64,000 nt of DNA, from positions 62,001-126,000 of the forward strand of contig CAZNMY010000001.1 in assembly GCA_964574325.1 (NCBI GenBank). Reading direction: 5' to 3'. The notes under the pieces were generated by a model. The model was given only the letters and a program-made list of their open reading frames with translations. It had not been told where the DNA came from and ran no database searches. This document shows positions 1-7,081 of this stretch, piece by piece (position 1 is the stretch's first letter; each line of letters starts with the position of its first letter). The translations under genes were made by a program, and so were the position numbers. The DNA comes from CAMDPA01 sp964574325 (GTDB lineage Bacteria > Pseudomonadota > Alphaproteobacteria > Rhizobiales > Hyphomicrobiaceae).

Positions 1-618
1 GGCGGCTTCGACGGCGTTGACGCCTTCAGAGGTCAGAGCGGAGTGGCATGACTTGCCGCGAACGACGGCGCGCTTGGAGTGCTTGCTCTTGTGGCCGATG
101 ACGACGCCCATGGCGGTAGGTTCGCCGACGAAGCATCCGCGTGGGCGAACGGGGAGGCGCTGGATCTCCTCCAGCATCGGTTTGACGCCGGTGCAGCCGA
201 CTTCCTCGTCGTAGGAGATCGCCAGATGGATCGGCGTTGCGAGTTGCGCCCGGGCCATACGTGGCGCCATCGCCAGGCACACGGCGAGGAAGCCTTTCAT
301 GTCGACGGCGCCGCGCGCGTAGAGGCGGCCGGCATCGCGGCGCAGCCGGTAGGGATCGCTCGTCCAGGTCTGTCCGGTGACGGGGACGGTATCGGTATGG
401 CTGGACAGGACGTAGCCGGGGCGATCCGCCGGGCCGATGGTGACCCACAGGGAAGCCTTGGGAAGCACCGGATCGGGAATGCGCCGGAAACCGATGCCGG
501 AGCGTGCCAGATGGTCCTCGATATAGGCGATGAGCTCCAGATTGCTGTTGGGGCTCGTGGTGTCGAACGCAACCAGCCGTTCCAGGATGGGCAGGATCGC
601 TTCGAGGTCGGTGGTCAC
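1..618 (-). CDS. M20-family deacylase, acetylornithine deacetylase-like (3' end cut by window edge)
   Basis: A zinc-dependent amidohydrolase of the M20/ArgE/DapE family, probably acetylornithine deacetylase or a related N-acyl amino-acid deacylase in the cytoplasm. 206 codons are visible and the C-terminal half lies outside the window. Metal-site motifs are in order: SSHTDTVPV (about residues 72-80; His and Asp), GAVDMKGF (Asp about 106), YDEEVGC (two Glu, about 138-139) and FVGEP (Glu about 166). The start is the GTG at 618; no better in-frame ATG exists near the N-terminus. It lies 28 bp downstream of the methyltransferase-like gene on the same strand and may be co-transcribed with it. ArgE identity is inferred; a succinyl-diaminopimelate or carbamoyl-type homologue is possible. 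Confidence 0.85.
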   Translation of the reverse strand, partial: MTTDLEAILPILERLVAFDTTSPNSNLELIAYIEDHLARSGIGFRRIPDPVLPKASLWVTIGPADRPGYVLSSHTDTVPVTGQTWTSDPYRLRRDAGRLYARGAVDMKGFLAVCLAMAPRMARAQLATPIHLAISYDEEVGCTGVKPMLEEIQRLPVRPRGCFVGEPTAMGVVIGHKSKHSKRAVVRGKSCHSALTSEGVNAVEAA

Positions 619-646
619 GTGAGGGCCTTGGCGGTTGAGGACGAAC

Positions 647-1552
647 TCAAGGTTTGACGAACTTGAGCAGGAAGCGGTCGCTTTCGCCGATGGCGGCGAA
701 TTTCTCGCGATCCTGGTCCTTCATCCTGTAGGTCGGCGGCAGGGCCCACACGCCGACAGGGTAGTCTTTCGTATCCTTCGGGTTGGCGACGACCTCGGAG
801 GAGCCGGCGAACTTGAAGCCGGCCTTCTCGATCATCGCGATCGCATAGTCCTGGCGGATGTAGCCGTTCTTGGCGGCAGGGTCCTGGGGCTGATCGGTTC
901 GCCCGCGATGGTCCTTCACGCCGAGAATGCCGCCTTTCTTCAGCGCGCGATGGAAGGAGATCAGCGCCTTGTCCATCACGCCGCGATCGAGCCAGTTGTG
1001 GAGATTGCGGAAGGTGAGGACGAAATCGGCGCTGTTGGGTTTCAAGGTGTCGGGCAACTCCGGCGCCCAGGCGACGGTTTCGACCTTGCCGAAGCTCGCC
1101 GGGTCGCTCGCCATCTTGGCTGCGAACAGCGCATTGAACTTCTCGATGTTGGCTTTGGCGGCGGGTGACCGCGGGGCTGGATTGGCCGCGACGTAGTGGC
1201 CGCGATCTCTGAGATACGGCGCGAGGATCTCGGTCCAGTAGCCGACGGCGCCCGGCGAAATCTCGATCACCGTGCTGTCGGGCTTGATCTCGAGGTACTG
1301 GAGCACCTGGAAAGGTTTGCGGAAGGTGTCACGAACGGTGTTGGGTTGTGTCCGCTGCTTGCCGTCGACAACGGCGCGAAGGCTCGCCTCATGAGCCGGA
1401 CGAGCGGGCGATTGTGCCTGTGCGGGCAGTCCACCGGCTGCGAAGAAAGCCGGCGAGAGCGCCAGGATCATCGCGGGGAGGAAGAAGCCCCGGCTGTCTT
1501 GTGGTCTGCCGTATGGGCGGAATTCGCGGCGCTCGATGTCCCTCGATCGCAT
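647..1552 (-). CDS. exported class I SAM-methyltransferase-like protein
   Basis: A 301-residue protein with a hydrophobic signal region (about residues 24-47, ending in AQAQ) after a basic N-terminus containing RREF, which could be a Tat-type signal. The mature part has a Rossmann methyltransferase fold: VIEISPGAVGYWTEILAPYL (motif I; substrate and SAM loop), FVLTFRNLHNW (motif II-III) and LKKGGILGVKDHRG. The start ATG at 1552 has GGGAG about 9 bases upstream. Exported methyltransferase-like proteins of this kind are widespread in Proteobacteria but mostly uncharacterised. SAM supply outside the cytoplasm is hard to explain, so the domain may have another function. Upstream of the ArgE-like gene. 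Confidence 0.8.
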   Translation of the reverse strand: MRSRDIERREFRPYGRPQDSRGFFLPAMILALSPAFFAAGGLPAQAQSPARPAHEASLRAVVDGKQRTQPNTVRDTFRKPFQVLQYLEIKPDSTVIEISPGAVGYWTEILAPYLRDRGHYVAANPAPRSPAAKANIEKFNALFAAKMASDPASFGKVETVAWAPELPDTLKPNSADFVLTFRNLHNWLDRGVMDKALISFHRALKKGGILGVKDHRGRTDQPQDPAAKNGYIRQDYAIAMIEKAGFKFAGSSEVVANPKDTKDYPVGVWALPPTYRMKDQDREKFAAIGESDRFLLKFVKP

Positions 1553-1745
1553 GGCGGCAGTCTCCCGTGGGTTGGCCGTGAATTGCGGCAGGGTGGGGGG
1601 AGGCGCCCCCCTTGTCCGGCACCGGTCTGGCGAGCGTCTGGTGCACGATGCCGGATCGGGGCCACGTATTCAAGCGCGCGGCATCGAACTCACGGCCAGG
1701 GGGGCTGGGCCGTTCGAGGCCGGCGTTTGTTCTGGGCGACCGGCT

Positions 1746-1946
1746 TCAACCGTAGCGCAGAGCAAGGACCAAGAGGCCGACCACGGTCACCACGACGACG
1801 GCTGCCGTAACCGCCTCAGAACCGGTCGATTGGGTGGGCGGCAGCTTTCCCGCCCGTTTCGCCTGCATCGCGGCTTGGATGATCGCGCGATGCTCTGCTT
1901 GTTCGCGGGCCCGGGCGGACCGTTGGGCGGCGTCGATCTCCGGCAT
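1746..1946 (-). CDS. small membrane protein, C-terminal anchor
   Basis: A 66-residue protein. The N-terminal 35 residues are polar and Arg/Ala/Gln-rich, predicted helical (AQRSARAREQAEHRAI). They are followed by a short TQSTGSEA linker and one hydrophobic segment (about residues 44-62, AAVVVVTVVGLLVLAL) ending RYG. The ATG at 1946 is preceded by AGAGAGG at good spacing, which favours it over upstream in-frame starts. No family was recognised. The gene lies 190 bp upstream of the methyltransferase-like gene on the same strand. Confidence 0.55.
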   Translation of the reverse strand: MPEIDAAQRSARAREQAEHRAIIQAAMQAKRAGKLPPTQSTGSEAVTAAVVVVTVVGLLVLALRYG

Positions 1947-2760
1947 CGTCAGACCTCTCTGCTTCGATCTCACAAGTCTGGCATCGCGCGGCGATCCGGG
2001 GCGAGAACGCGTCGCGTGCGGGGCAGACGCAATGTAGCACGCCGTCGGCCGAGTTCCGACGGTGTCGTGGCAGATCTCGGTTCCGTGTGACGGGAGATGA
2101 AGATGGGGGATGGGTTCTGGCGCGATCGATTCGGTATCGGATCGACAATCCATTTCCTTGGATCGAGCGCACAAGGAATGATTGTGGCACTTTTGCTACG
2201 GCGGTTGGCAAAACCGGCCCGGCCAGGCATGGAAATGGACCATGGGGTCTGCGATTTTGTTCCGGCTCATGAGTCTTCTGTATTGTTATTTTTCTTTTTT
2301 ATCAGAATTCTGCGCTGATTTTCTCTGCCTCTGAGTGAACTCCGACCGTGGATGAGGGAGCATCTGAGATCGTGTTCGGGGGGGCTTCTTTTTCAAATCA
2401 TCCCGCGCAAACTGCCCGTGGGGCGGGCATCTTCGAGGTGCGAATCAGTTGGACCGGCAGCTCTGCAGAGGATGCCGGCTCGTTGAATTGAACATCGATC
2501 GCGCCACTCTTCAACAAGCCGTCACACTTTGAATTTTTCTGTAAAGTTCATAAAAATCAGTTGCTTGCTCGGCCGCTTCGCAGGTGCGTAAAGTGCTGGT
2601 CTAACAAGTCGCTCGGCCGGGGTTGCCGAGGCGGCGGCGACTATGGTTTACGGATTCCCGTTGCCGTCGCGTCGAGGGACAAGGGCTATGGTCCTCTCAG
2701 GCGGACGTGCCGGCAGTGTGTCGATAACAACGTAGTCCGAATGTAAGCGGGGTAAATACG
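1947..2760. other. 814-bp intergenic region with no supported gene
   Basis: No reading frame here looks like a protein. It holds the promoter side of the small membrane protein (minus strand) and probably a long 5' leader for the cold-shock-domain gene. AT-rich patches with T-runs occur around 2281-2320 and 2525-2560, in contrast to the GC-rich surroundings. Confidence 0.6.
2529..2556 (+). promoter_or_regulatory. candidate promoter for the cold-shock-domain gene
   Basis: TTGAAT (2529-2534) and TAAAAA (2551-2556) are separated by 16 bp in a local AT-rich island about 205 bp before the start codon. This would give a long untranslated leader, as is usual for cold-shock genes. It is judged by eye only. 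Confidence 0.3.
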
Positions 2761-3345
2761 ATGGGAGATTCCAAACTGCCGGATATGGCAGGCGTTGATC
2801 CTACACTGATCAACGAGATTCAGGGTCTCGAGGTTTTCGAGATCGCCGGTTCCATCAAATGGTTCGATGCGTCCAAGGGCTACGGATTCATCGTTCCTGA
2901 CAATGGGTTGGCGGATGTGCTCCTGCACGTCACCTGTCTCAGGGCCGGCGGTTTCCAAACCGCATATGAGGGTGCGCGCATCCATTGCCAAGTGCTGAAG
3001 CGCCCAAAGGGCTTGCAAGCTTTCCGCATATTGAGCATGGATGAGAGCACCGCGATCCATCCTTCTCAGCTTCCGCAGCGTACCCACGTCGTGGTCGAGC
3101 CGGAGAGTGACTGGGAGCGGGCCATGGTCAAGTGGTTCAACCGGGTGAGGGGCTTCGGCTTCCTGACGAGGGGTGATGGTACTCCCGATATCTTCGTGCA
3201 CATGGAGACGCTGCGTCGGTTCGGCTTCACGGAGCTTCGCCCCGGCCAGATCGTCCAGGTGCGTTGGGGGCACGGTAGCAAGGGCTGCATGGCGGCCGAC
3301 CTTCGTCCGGATGGTCTCACGTCTACTCTGCCTTCGCAACACTGA
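2761..3345 (+). CDS. double cold-shock-domain protein
   Basis: A 194-residue protein with two cold-shock (OB-fold) domains. Domain 1 (about residues 28-93) has the RNP1-like motif KWFDASKGYGFI and RNP2-like DVLLHV. Domain 2 (about residues 119-185) has MVKWFNRVRGFGFL and DIFVHM. These bind single-stranded RNA or DNA, so the likely role is RNA chaperoning or antitermination. Two-domain CspD-like proteins of this length are typical of Alphaproteobacteria, whereas enterobacterial Csp proteins have one domain of about 70 residues. The DUF192 gene begins 13 bp after its stop, so the two are probably co-transcribed. Confidence 0.92.
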   Translation: MGDSKLPDMAGVDPTLINEIQGLEVFEIAGSIKWFDASKGYGFIVPDNGLADVLLHVTCLRAGGFQTAYEGARIHCQVLKRPKGLQAFRILSMDESTAIHPSQLPQRTHVVVEPESDWERAMVKWFNRVRGFGFLTRGDGTPDIFVHMETLRRFGFTELRPGQIVQVRWGHGSKGCMAADLRPDGLTSTLPSQH

Positions 3346-3358
3346 GGTTCTCGGCCAT

Positions 3359-3880
3359 ATGGTCCGTAACAAGCTTTTCAACAGGGCTGCCGTCATGGCG
3401 GCCCTGTTTCCGTTGTTGTCTGTGTTTTCGTTCACTTTTCTGGCGGCGATGATCGTCATGCCGCAGTCCGGTTTTGCGCAAAAGGCCCAGTTCCGAAAAG
3501 ACAAGCTGACGTTGAAGACCTCGTTGGGGGATCACGTCATCGCGATAGAAGTGGCCGAGACGAGCGAGCAGAAGTCACTGGGATTGATGTTCAGGACGAG
3601 CGTGCCGGCCAATACGGGCATGTTGTTCCCCTACGGCGATCCGCAGGAGCTCACGATGTGGATGCGGAACACCTATGCTTCGCTCGACATGGTGTTCATT
3701 CGCCGCGACGGGACGGTTCATCGCATCGAATATTCGACCGAGCCGCTGTCGGAGCGGGTGATCAGCTCCAAGGGGCTCGTCACCGCCGTTCTGGAGCTCG
3801 CGGCGGGGGAGGCCAAGCGACTGGGTCTCAAGTCCGGCGACCGGGTTGAGCATGAGACGTTCAAGCCGGGAAGGAAGTGA
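3359..3880 (+). CDS. DUF192 family exported protein
   Basis: A 173-residue protein with an N-terminal hydrophobic signal (about residues 12-38, ending SGFAQ) followed by a DUF192 domain. Recognisable family segments are EQKSLGLMFR, GMLFPYGDPQELTMWMRNTY, LDMVFIRRDG and VLELAAGEAKRLGLKSGD. The family is common and conserved in bacteria but has no established biochemical function. The start ATG at 3359 follows the cold-shock gene stop by 13 bp; a second ATG at codon 12 is possible. The cold-shock / DUF192 / tRNA order is a likely core-genome arrangement. Confidence 0.85.
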   Translation: MVRNKLFNRAAVMAALFPLLSVFSFTFLAAMIVMPQSGFAQKAQFRKDKLTLKTSLGDHVIAIEVAETSEQKSLGLMFRTSVPANTGMLFPYGDPQELTMWMRNTYASLDMVFIRRDGTVHRIEYSTEPLSERVISSKGLVTAVLELAAGEAKRLGLKSGDRVEHETFKPGRK

Positions 3881-4029
3881 TCGGCGAGTTCAGGCGCAGG
3901 GTTCGATCGGGTCGATCTATCTCTTGCTTCCGTGGCGGTGACTTTCGGGACCGACTTGCAGTTCCCGGTCGCGATATCGCTCAATCGGCCTTGACGTGCG
4001 GCTCATCTGCCCGCACTTTGCCTGCCAGT

Positions 4030-4106
4030 CGGGGCATAGCTCAGCCTGGTAGAGCACCTGCTTTGGGAGCAGGGGGTCGCGAGTTCGAATCCCGCTGCCC
4101 CGACCA
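4030..4106 (+). tRNA. tRNA-Pro (anticodon TGG)
   Basis: A complete 77-nt cloverleaf with encoded CCA. The acceptor stem CGGGGCA pairs with TGCCCCG, followed by A and CCA. The anticodon arm is CCTGC-TTTGGGA-GCAGG, giving anticodon TGG, and the T arm contains GTTCGAATC. It is transcribed on the plus strand, 149 bp after the DUF192 gene. Its 3' 46 bases plus one base are duplicated at 4953-4999, so it served as an integration target. Confidence 0.97.
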
Positions 4107-4107
4107 A
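4061..4107 (+). repeat. attL-like direct repeat, 47 bp, inside tRNA-Pro
   Basis: It starts at CTTTGGGAGC in the anticodon arm and ends one base beyond CCA. It is identical to 4953-4999 and diverges on both sides. Confidence 0.9.
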
Positions 4108-4141
4108 CCAAATCAATGACTTAGACGCTCTAGCGCTTATC

Positions 4142-4162
4142 GAAAGGCTCCAGAAAGGCTCC
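4142..4162 (+). repeat. paired GAAAGGCTCC repeats, left side of island
   Basis: Two exact copies of GAAAGGCTCC (4142-4151 and 4153-4162) are separated by one base, 35 bp inside the left tRNA repeat. A small hairpin GGGCTT-TTC-AAGCCC follows at 4163-4177. The same decamer recurs near the other island end, in the same orientation. The arrangement is like arm-type binding sites of tyrosine integrases (inference). Confidence 0.6.
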
Positions 4163-4247
4163 GGGCTTTTCAAGCCCTCGCGGCTCGCTGAGAATGAGGA
4201 TGTTGCCTCGCAGAGCGCGTTGAGCCGAATTGTGCTAGGATTGATCG

Positions 4248-4484
4248 ATGACCAAGACTGCTCAGAAAATCGCCGATATCGCCGACCAGCTGACGCCCGA
4301 GGCACAGCAGGCGCTGCTCGACATGGCCGAAAGTCTGGCGAAACCAATCCGGTTCTATGACACGATGTCGGATGCGCAGCGCGCCGAGCTTGCCCAATCG
4401 ATAGCCGAGGCCGATGCCGGACGGATCATCCAGCAGGATGAACTCGATGCCGAACTTGATGCGCTTTTCGCCAAGCGGGCATGA
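4248..4484 (+). CDS. antitoxin of RelE/ParE-type system
   Basis: A 78-residue, acidic, mostly helical protein. Its second half is rich in Glu/Asp (SIAEADAGRIIQQDELDAEL), as in the toxin-wrapping tails of small antitoxins, and the N-terminus (AQKIADIADQLTPEAQQ) resembles addiction-module antitoxins. It overlaps the toxin start by ATGA (stop 4482-4484, toxin ATG 4481), the usual coupling for such pairs. It would neutralise the toxin and probably repress its own promoter. Both genes are cargo of the tRNA-flanked mini-island. Confidence 0.8.
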   Translation: MTKTAQKIADIADQLTPEAQQALLDMAESLAKPIRFYDTMSDAQRAELAQSIAEADAGRIIQQDELDAELDALFAKRA

Positions 4485-4780
4485 ATGTCGTCTATACCGA
4501 TACCGCTCGCCGCCACATCGCGTCGCAGATCGGATATCTTGTCGATCAGGGTGCCGCTGCACCGGCACGACGATTGCGATCCCGCATCAACTCGTTCGTG
4601 CGCAACTTCATCGCCCGTCATCCGCGTGCATCGAGACACATCACTGAACTCGATATCTATGAGACGTGGATCCCGCGCACGCCCTACGTGTTCATGTATC
4701 GGCTCGACGACGCGTCCAACACGGTGACGATCCTCGCGCTGTTCCATACCTCGCAGGATCGGTCGCGGTTCGCTCCGTGA
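4481..4780 (+). CDS. RelE/ParE-family toxin
   Basis: A 99-residue basic protein of the RelE/ParE fold: N-terminal strand NVVYTDTARRHIASQIGYL, helix with ARRLRSRINSFV, then PRTPYVFMYRLDD and a C-terminal TILALFHTSQDR strand matching the typical end of ParE-like toxins. RelE members cleave mRNA at the ribosome and ParE members poison gyrase; sequence alone does not decide which. It is translated by coupling from the upstream antitoxin and sits 170 bp before the right-hand tRNA repeat. Confidence 0.85.
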   Translation: MNVVYTDTARRHIASQIGYLVDQGAAAPARRLRSRINSFVRNFIARHPRASRHITELDIYETWIPRTPYVFMYRLDDASNTVTILALFHTSQDRSRFAP

Positions 4781-4807
4781 CGGACAGTTTGGAAGCGCGC
4801 ATGGTAT

Positions 4808-4828
4808 GAAAGGCTCCGAAAAGGCTCC
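4808..4828 (+). repeat. paired GAAAGGCTCC-like repeats, right side of island
   Basis: GAAAGGCTCC at 4808-4817 is followed by GAAAAGGCTCC (4818-4828), with an inverted TAGGAGCC at 4833-4840. It matches the left-end pair at 4142-4162 in sequence and orientation and lies about 125 bp before the right tRNA repeat. Confidence 0.6.
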
Positions 4829-4952
4829 AGAATAGGAGCCGCTGCATTGCACGCCTACGTCTGCTGTTATCTCAGGGAAATTTCCAATCGACCCCCTGCT
4901 TGAATGACAGGTGGTCAATATCTTTCATCGTGTAAACAGTGACTTCACCGCT

Positions 4953-4999
4953 CTTTGGGAGCAGGGGGTCGCGAGTTCGAATCCCGCTGCCCCGACCAA
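4953..4999 (+). repeat. attR-like direct repeat, partial tRNA-Pro copy
   Basis: An exact 47-bp copy of 4061-4107. No acceptor 5' strand, D arm or full anticodon stem precedes it, so it is not a tRNA gene. It marks the right junction of the island. Confidence 0.9.
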
Positions 5000-5381
5000 T
5001 AAAATCTTCAAAACTACGGGCACTTAGCCGGGATGCGGCGGCATCCTGAATGCGCTGGTGTCGTCCAGATCGGTGCCGGGGGACCAGCGGGGGAGCAGGT
5101 GGCCCGGTTACCCCGGTTCATGAGCGGCGCTCGTCCCTGCCACCTCCCGCTCCATCGAATCAAGTCTGCGCTCCCAACGTCCATCGGTCGTCGTATTCTG
5201 CCGGCACCTTCGGGTCGGTGAGAACGGCGTCCACCGCCTTCTCCAGATGCGACGACAGGTCGGGCGGCGTATCGCTGGGCACGATGAGAGTGCGGCCGAA
5301 ATCGACAAGGCCGGCGCGGAAGTGCGGCCAACGCCCCTGCTCGGGCGAGAGGTTCACGCTCGGTGAGCGGACGCCGAGCCA
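5000..5381. other. gap with a weak minus-strand reading frame (5160-5357)
   Basis: This lies between the island junction and the biotin carboxylase stop. A minus-strand frame of 65 codons (GTG at 5357, stop at 5160) continues in the carboxylase frame beyond its stop. It has protein-like composition (LEKAVDAVLTDPKVPAEYDD). It could be a gene remnant cut by the island insertion or a small unknown gene. No ribosome binding site or family supports it, so it is not called as a gene. Confidence 0.3.
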
Positions 5382-6761
5382 TCAGGCGACCGTCACCGCC
5401 AGAAGGCGCTTCAGATGTGCCTCGACAAAGCCCGTCCACACGTTGCCGTCGATGAAGTCGGTGTCCGCAAGACAGGCGAGAAGGAAGGCCCGGTTGGAGC
5501 TTGGTCCTTCAATCTGGACTGCCTGCAGTGCCTCGATCGCGCGCAGCCGCGCTTCCTCGCGCGTCGCTCCGCGAACGATCAGCTTGGCGATGAGCGGGTC
5601 GTAGAACGGTGTGATCTCGTCGCCCTCGCGGTAGGCGGCGTCGATGCGCAGATCGTCGGTTTCTCGAGGTAGCCGGAACGTGGTGAGCCTACCCGGCGAG
5701 GGAAAGAAATTGCGCATGGGGTTCTCGGCATAGAGGCGGCATTCGATGGCGGCGCCGGAGCGGGCTATCGCACCTTGATCGAGCGGCTTCAGGCGGCCCA
5801 TTGCGAGTTCGAGTTGCAGGGCGACGAGATCGATCCCCGTGACCACCTCTGTGACGGGATGCTCGACCTGGATCCGCGTGTTCATCTCCAGAAAGAAGAA
5901 CGCCTCGCTGTCGGCATCGACGATGTATTCCACCGTGCCCGCGCCGGCATACCGAACCGCCCGCGCGAGCGCGACGGCCGTTTCTGCCATGCGCGCAATG
6001 ACGCTCAGGGAGAGGCGCGGGGCTGGACTTTCCTCGATGATCTTCTGGTAGCGCCGCTGCAGGGAGCAATCGCGCTCGTAGAGGTGGACGGCGCCGCCGC
6101 GGCCGTCGCCGAAAACCTGGATCTCGACGTGGCGGGCGCGCGGGATGAGCCGCTCGAGATAGATCGTGCCATCGCCGAAGGCCTTGGCGGCCATGGATTG
6201 CGTCGCGGCTGCCGTCTCGGTGAGCTTGTCGGGCCCGTCGACGCGGCGCATGCCGATGCCGCCGCCACCGGCCGCAGCCTTGACGAGCAGGGGATAACCG
6301 ATCGCCGAGGCCGCTTCCGCGAGGCCTTCGAGGGCGCCGTCGGCGAAGCGCGGGCTGCCGGGAACGACCGGAACGCCGGCTTCTCTCGCCACTTCTCTCG
6401 CGCGCGCCTTGTCGCCCATCAACTCGATCTGCTCTGGTGACGGACCGACGAACACGAGCCCGCGACCAGCGACGGCACGGGCGAATTGTGCGTTCTCGGA
6501 TAGAAAACCGTAGCCGGGATGAACCAGCGTGGCGCCGCTTTTCGCTGCCACGTCGAGCAGGCGCTCGGCGACGAGGTAGCTCTCCTGTGGGCGTGGCCCG
6601 CCGACAAGGTGGGCTTCGTCGGCCTCCTGGACGTGAGCCGCCGCGGCATCGGCCTCCGAATAGACCGCAACCGTGGCGAGTCCCAGCCTTCTGCAGGAAC
6701 GGATGATGCGTCGGGCGATCTCGCCGCGATTGGCGATGAGGACTTTGGGCGTGACCGACAC
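5382..6761 (-). CDS. biotin carboxylase subunit (AccC-like) of an acyl-CoA carboxylase
   Basis: A 459-residue biotin carboxylase that carboxylates the biotin on a carrier protein using ATP and bicarbonate. Domains in order: N-terminal biotin-carboxylase domain (KVLIANRGEIARRI), ATP-grasp with KAAAGGGGIGMRRV, the catalytic EMNTRIQVEHPVTE segment, and a C-terminal domain with ECRLYAENP. The length matches stand-alone AccC. The start is the GTG at 6761, three bases after the biotin-carrier gene stop, so the two are coupled. Being in an operon with an acyl-CoA synthetase and near two carboxyltransferases, it probably serves a catabolic acyl-CoA carboxylase rather than fatty-acid synthesis. Confidence 0.95.
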   Translation of the reverse strand: MSVTPKVLIANRGEIARRIIRSCRRLGLATVAVYSEADAAAAHVQEADEAHLVGGPRPQESYLVAERLLDVAAKSGATLVHPGYGFLSENAQFARAVAGRGLVFVGPSPEQIELMGDKARAREVAREAGVPVVPGSPRFADGALEGLAEAASAIGYPLLVKAAAGGGGIGMRRVDGPDKLTETAAATQSMAAKAFGDGTIYLERLIPRARHVEIQVFGDGRGGAVHLYERDCSLQRRYQKIIEESPAPRLSLSVIARMAETAVALARAVRYAGAGTVEYIVDADSEAFFFLEMNTRIQVEHPVTEVVTGIDLVALQLELAMGRLKPLDQGAIARSGAAIECRLYAENPMRNFFPSPGRLTTFRLPRETDDLRIDAAYREGDEITPFYDPLIAKLIVRGATREEARLRAIEALQAVQIEGPSSNRAFLLACLADTDFIDGNVWTGFVEAHLKRLLAVTVA

Positions 6762-6764
6762 GGG

Positions 6765-6986
6765 CTAGACCTCGATGCGGGCGATGACCTTGCCTTCCGT
6801 CACAACGTCTCCCTCTGCGACCAGAATTTCCTTCACCACCCCCGGCTCGGGCGCGGACACGGGGATTTCCATCTTCATCGACTCCATCATCACGATCGCC
6901 TCGTCCTCGCCGACGTGCTGTCCGGGTTTCGCCAGCACCTTCCAGATGTTGCCCGTGATCTCCGCCTTGATATCGACGATCGCCAT
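6765..6986 (-). CDS. stand-alone biotin carrier (biotinyl/lipoyl-attachment) protein
   Basis: A 73-residue protein made up of one biotinyl domain. The biotinylation motif ESMKM has its acceptor Lys at residue 38, and the flanking beta-hairpin halves (GNIWKVLAKPGQHVGEDEA and PGVVKEILVAEGDVVTEG) are typical. It lacks the long N-terminus of the AccB used in fatty-acid synthesis, so it resembles the carriers of catabolic or decarboxylase complexes. The ATG at 6986 follows GAGAGAGA-like purines. It lies between the acyl-CoA synthetase and biotin carboxylase genes. Confidence 0.93.
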   Translation of the reverse strand: MAIVDIKAEITGNIWKVLAKPGQHVGEDEAIVMMESMKMEIPVSAPEPGVVKEILVAEGDVVTEGKVIARIEV

Positions 6987-7081
6987 TCTCTCTCCCTCTT
7001 CTCTTCAATTTCGCAGATTGATCGGGTCGGACATCTCAGCTCTTCAAAATGGACGATTGCCTCGATCGGCAACGGACAGGC

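Larger units (their letters stand above)
4061..4999. mobile_element. minimal tRNA-Pro genomic island carrying a toxin-antitoxin pair
   Basis: A perfect 47-bp direct repeat (4061-4107 and 4953-4999) consists of the tRNA-Pro 3' end from the anticodon loop to CCA. The left copy completes the functional tRNA; the right copy lacks the 5' half. This is the expected attL/attR arrangement after site-specific integration at a tRNA 3' end. The repeat period is 892 bp. The only genes inside are the antitoxin and toxin, and there is no room for an integrase. Short repeats near each end (4142-4162, 4808-4828) resemble integrase arm sites. It may be a deletion remnant or an element mobilised in trans. Confidence 0.75.

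Noticed and set aside
4953..4999. A second tRNA-Pro gene
   Set aside because: Only the 3' half from the anticodon loop is present; no acceptor 5' strand, D arm or complete anticodon stem precedes it.
5160..5357. Small gene after the biotin carboxylase
   Set aside because: Protein-like sequence, but no start signal or family, and it continues the carboxylase frame after its stop; reported only as a possible remnant.
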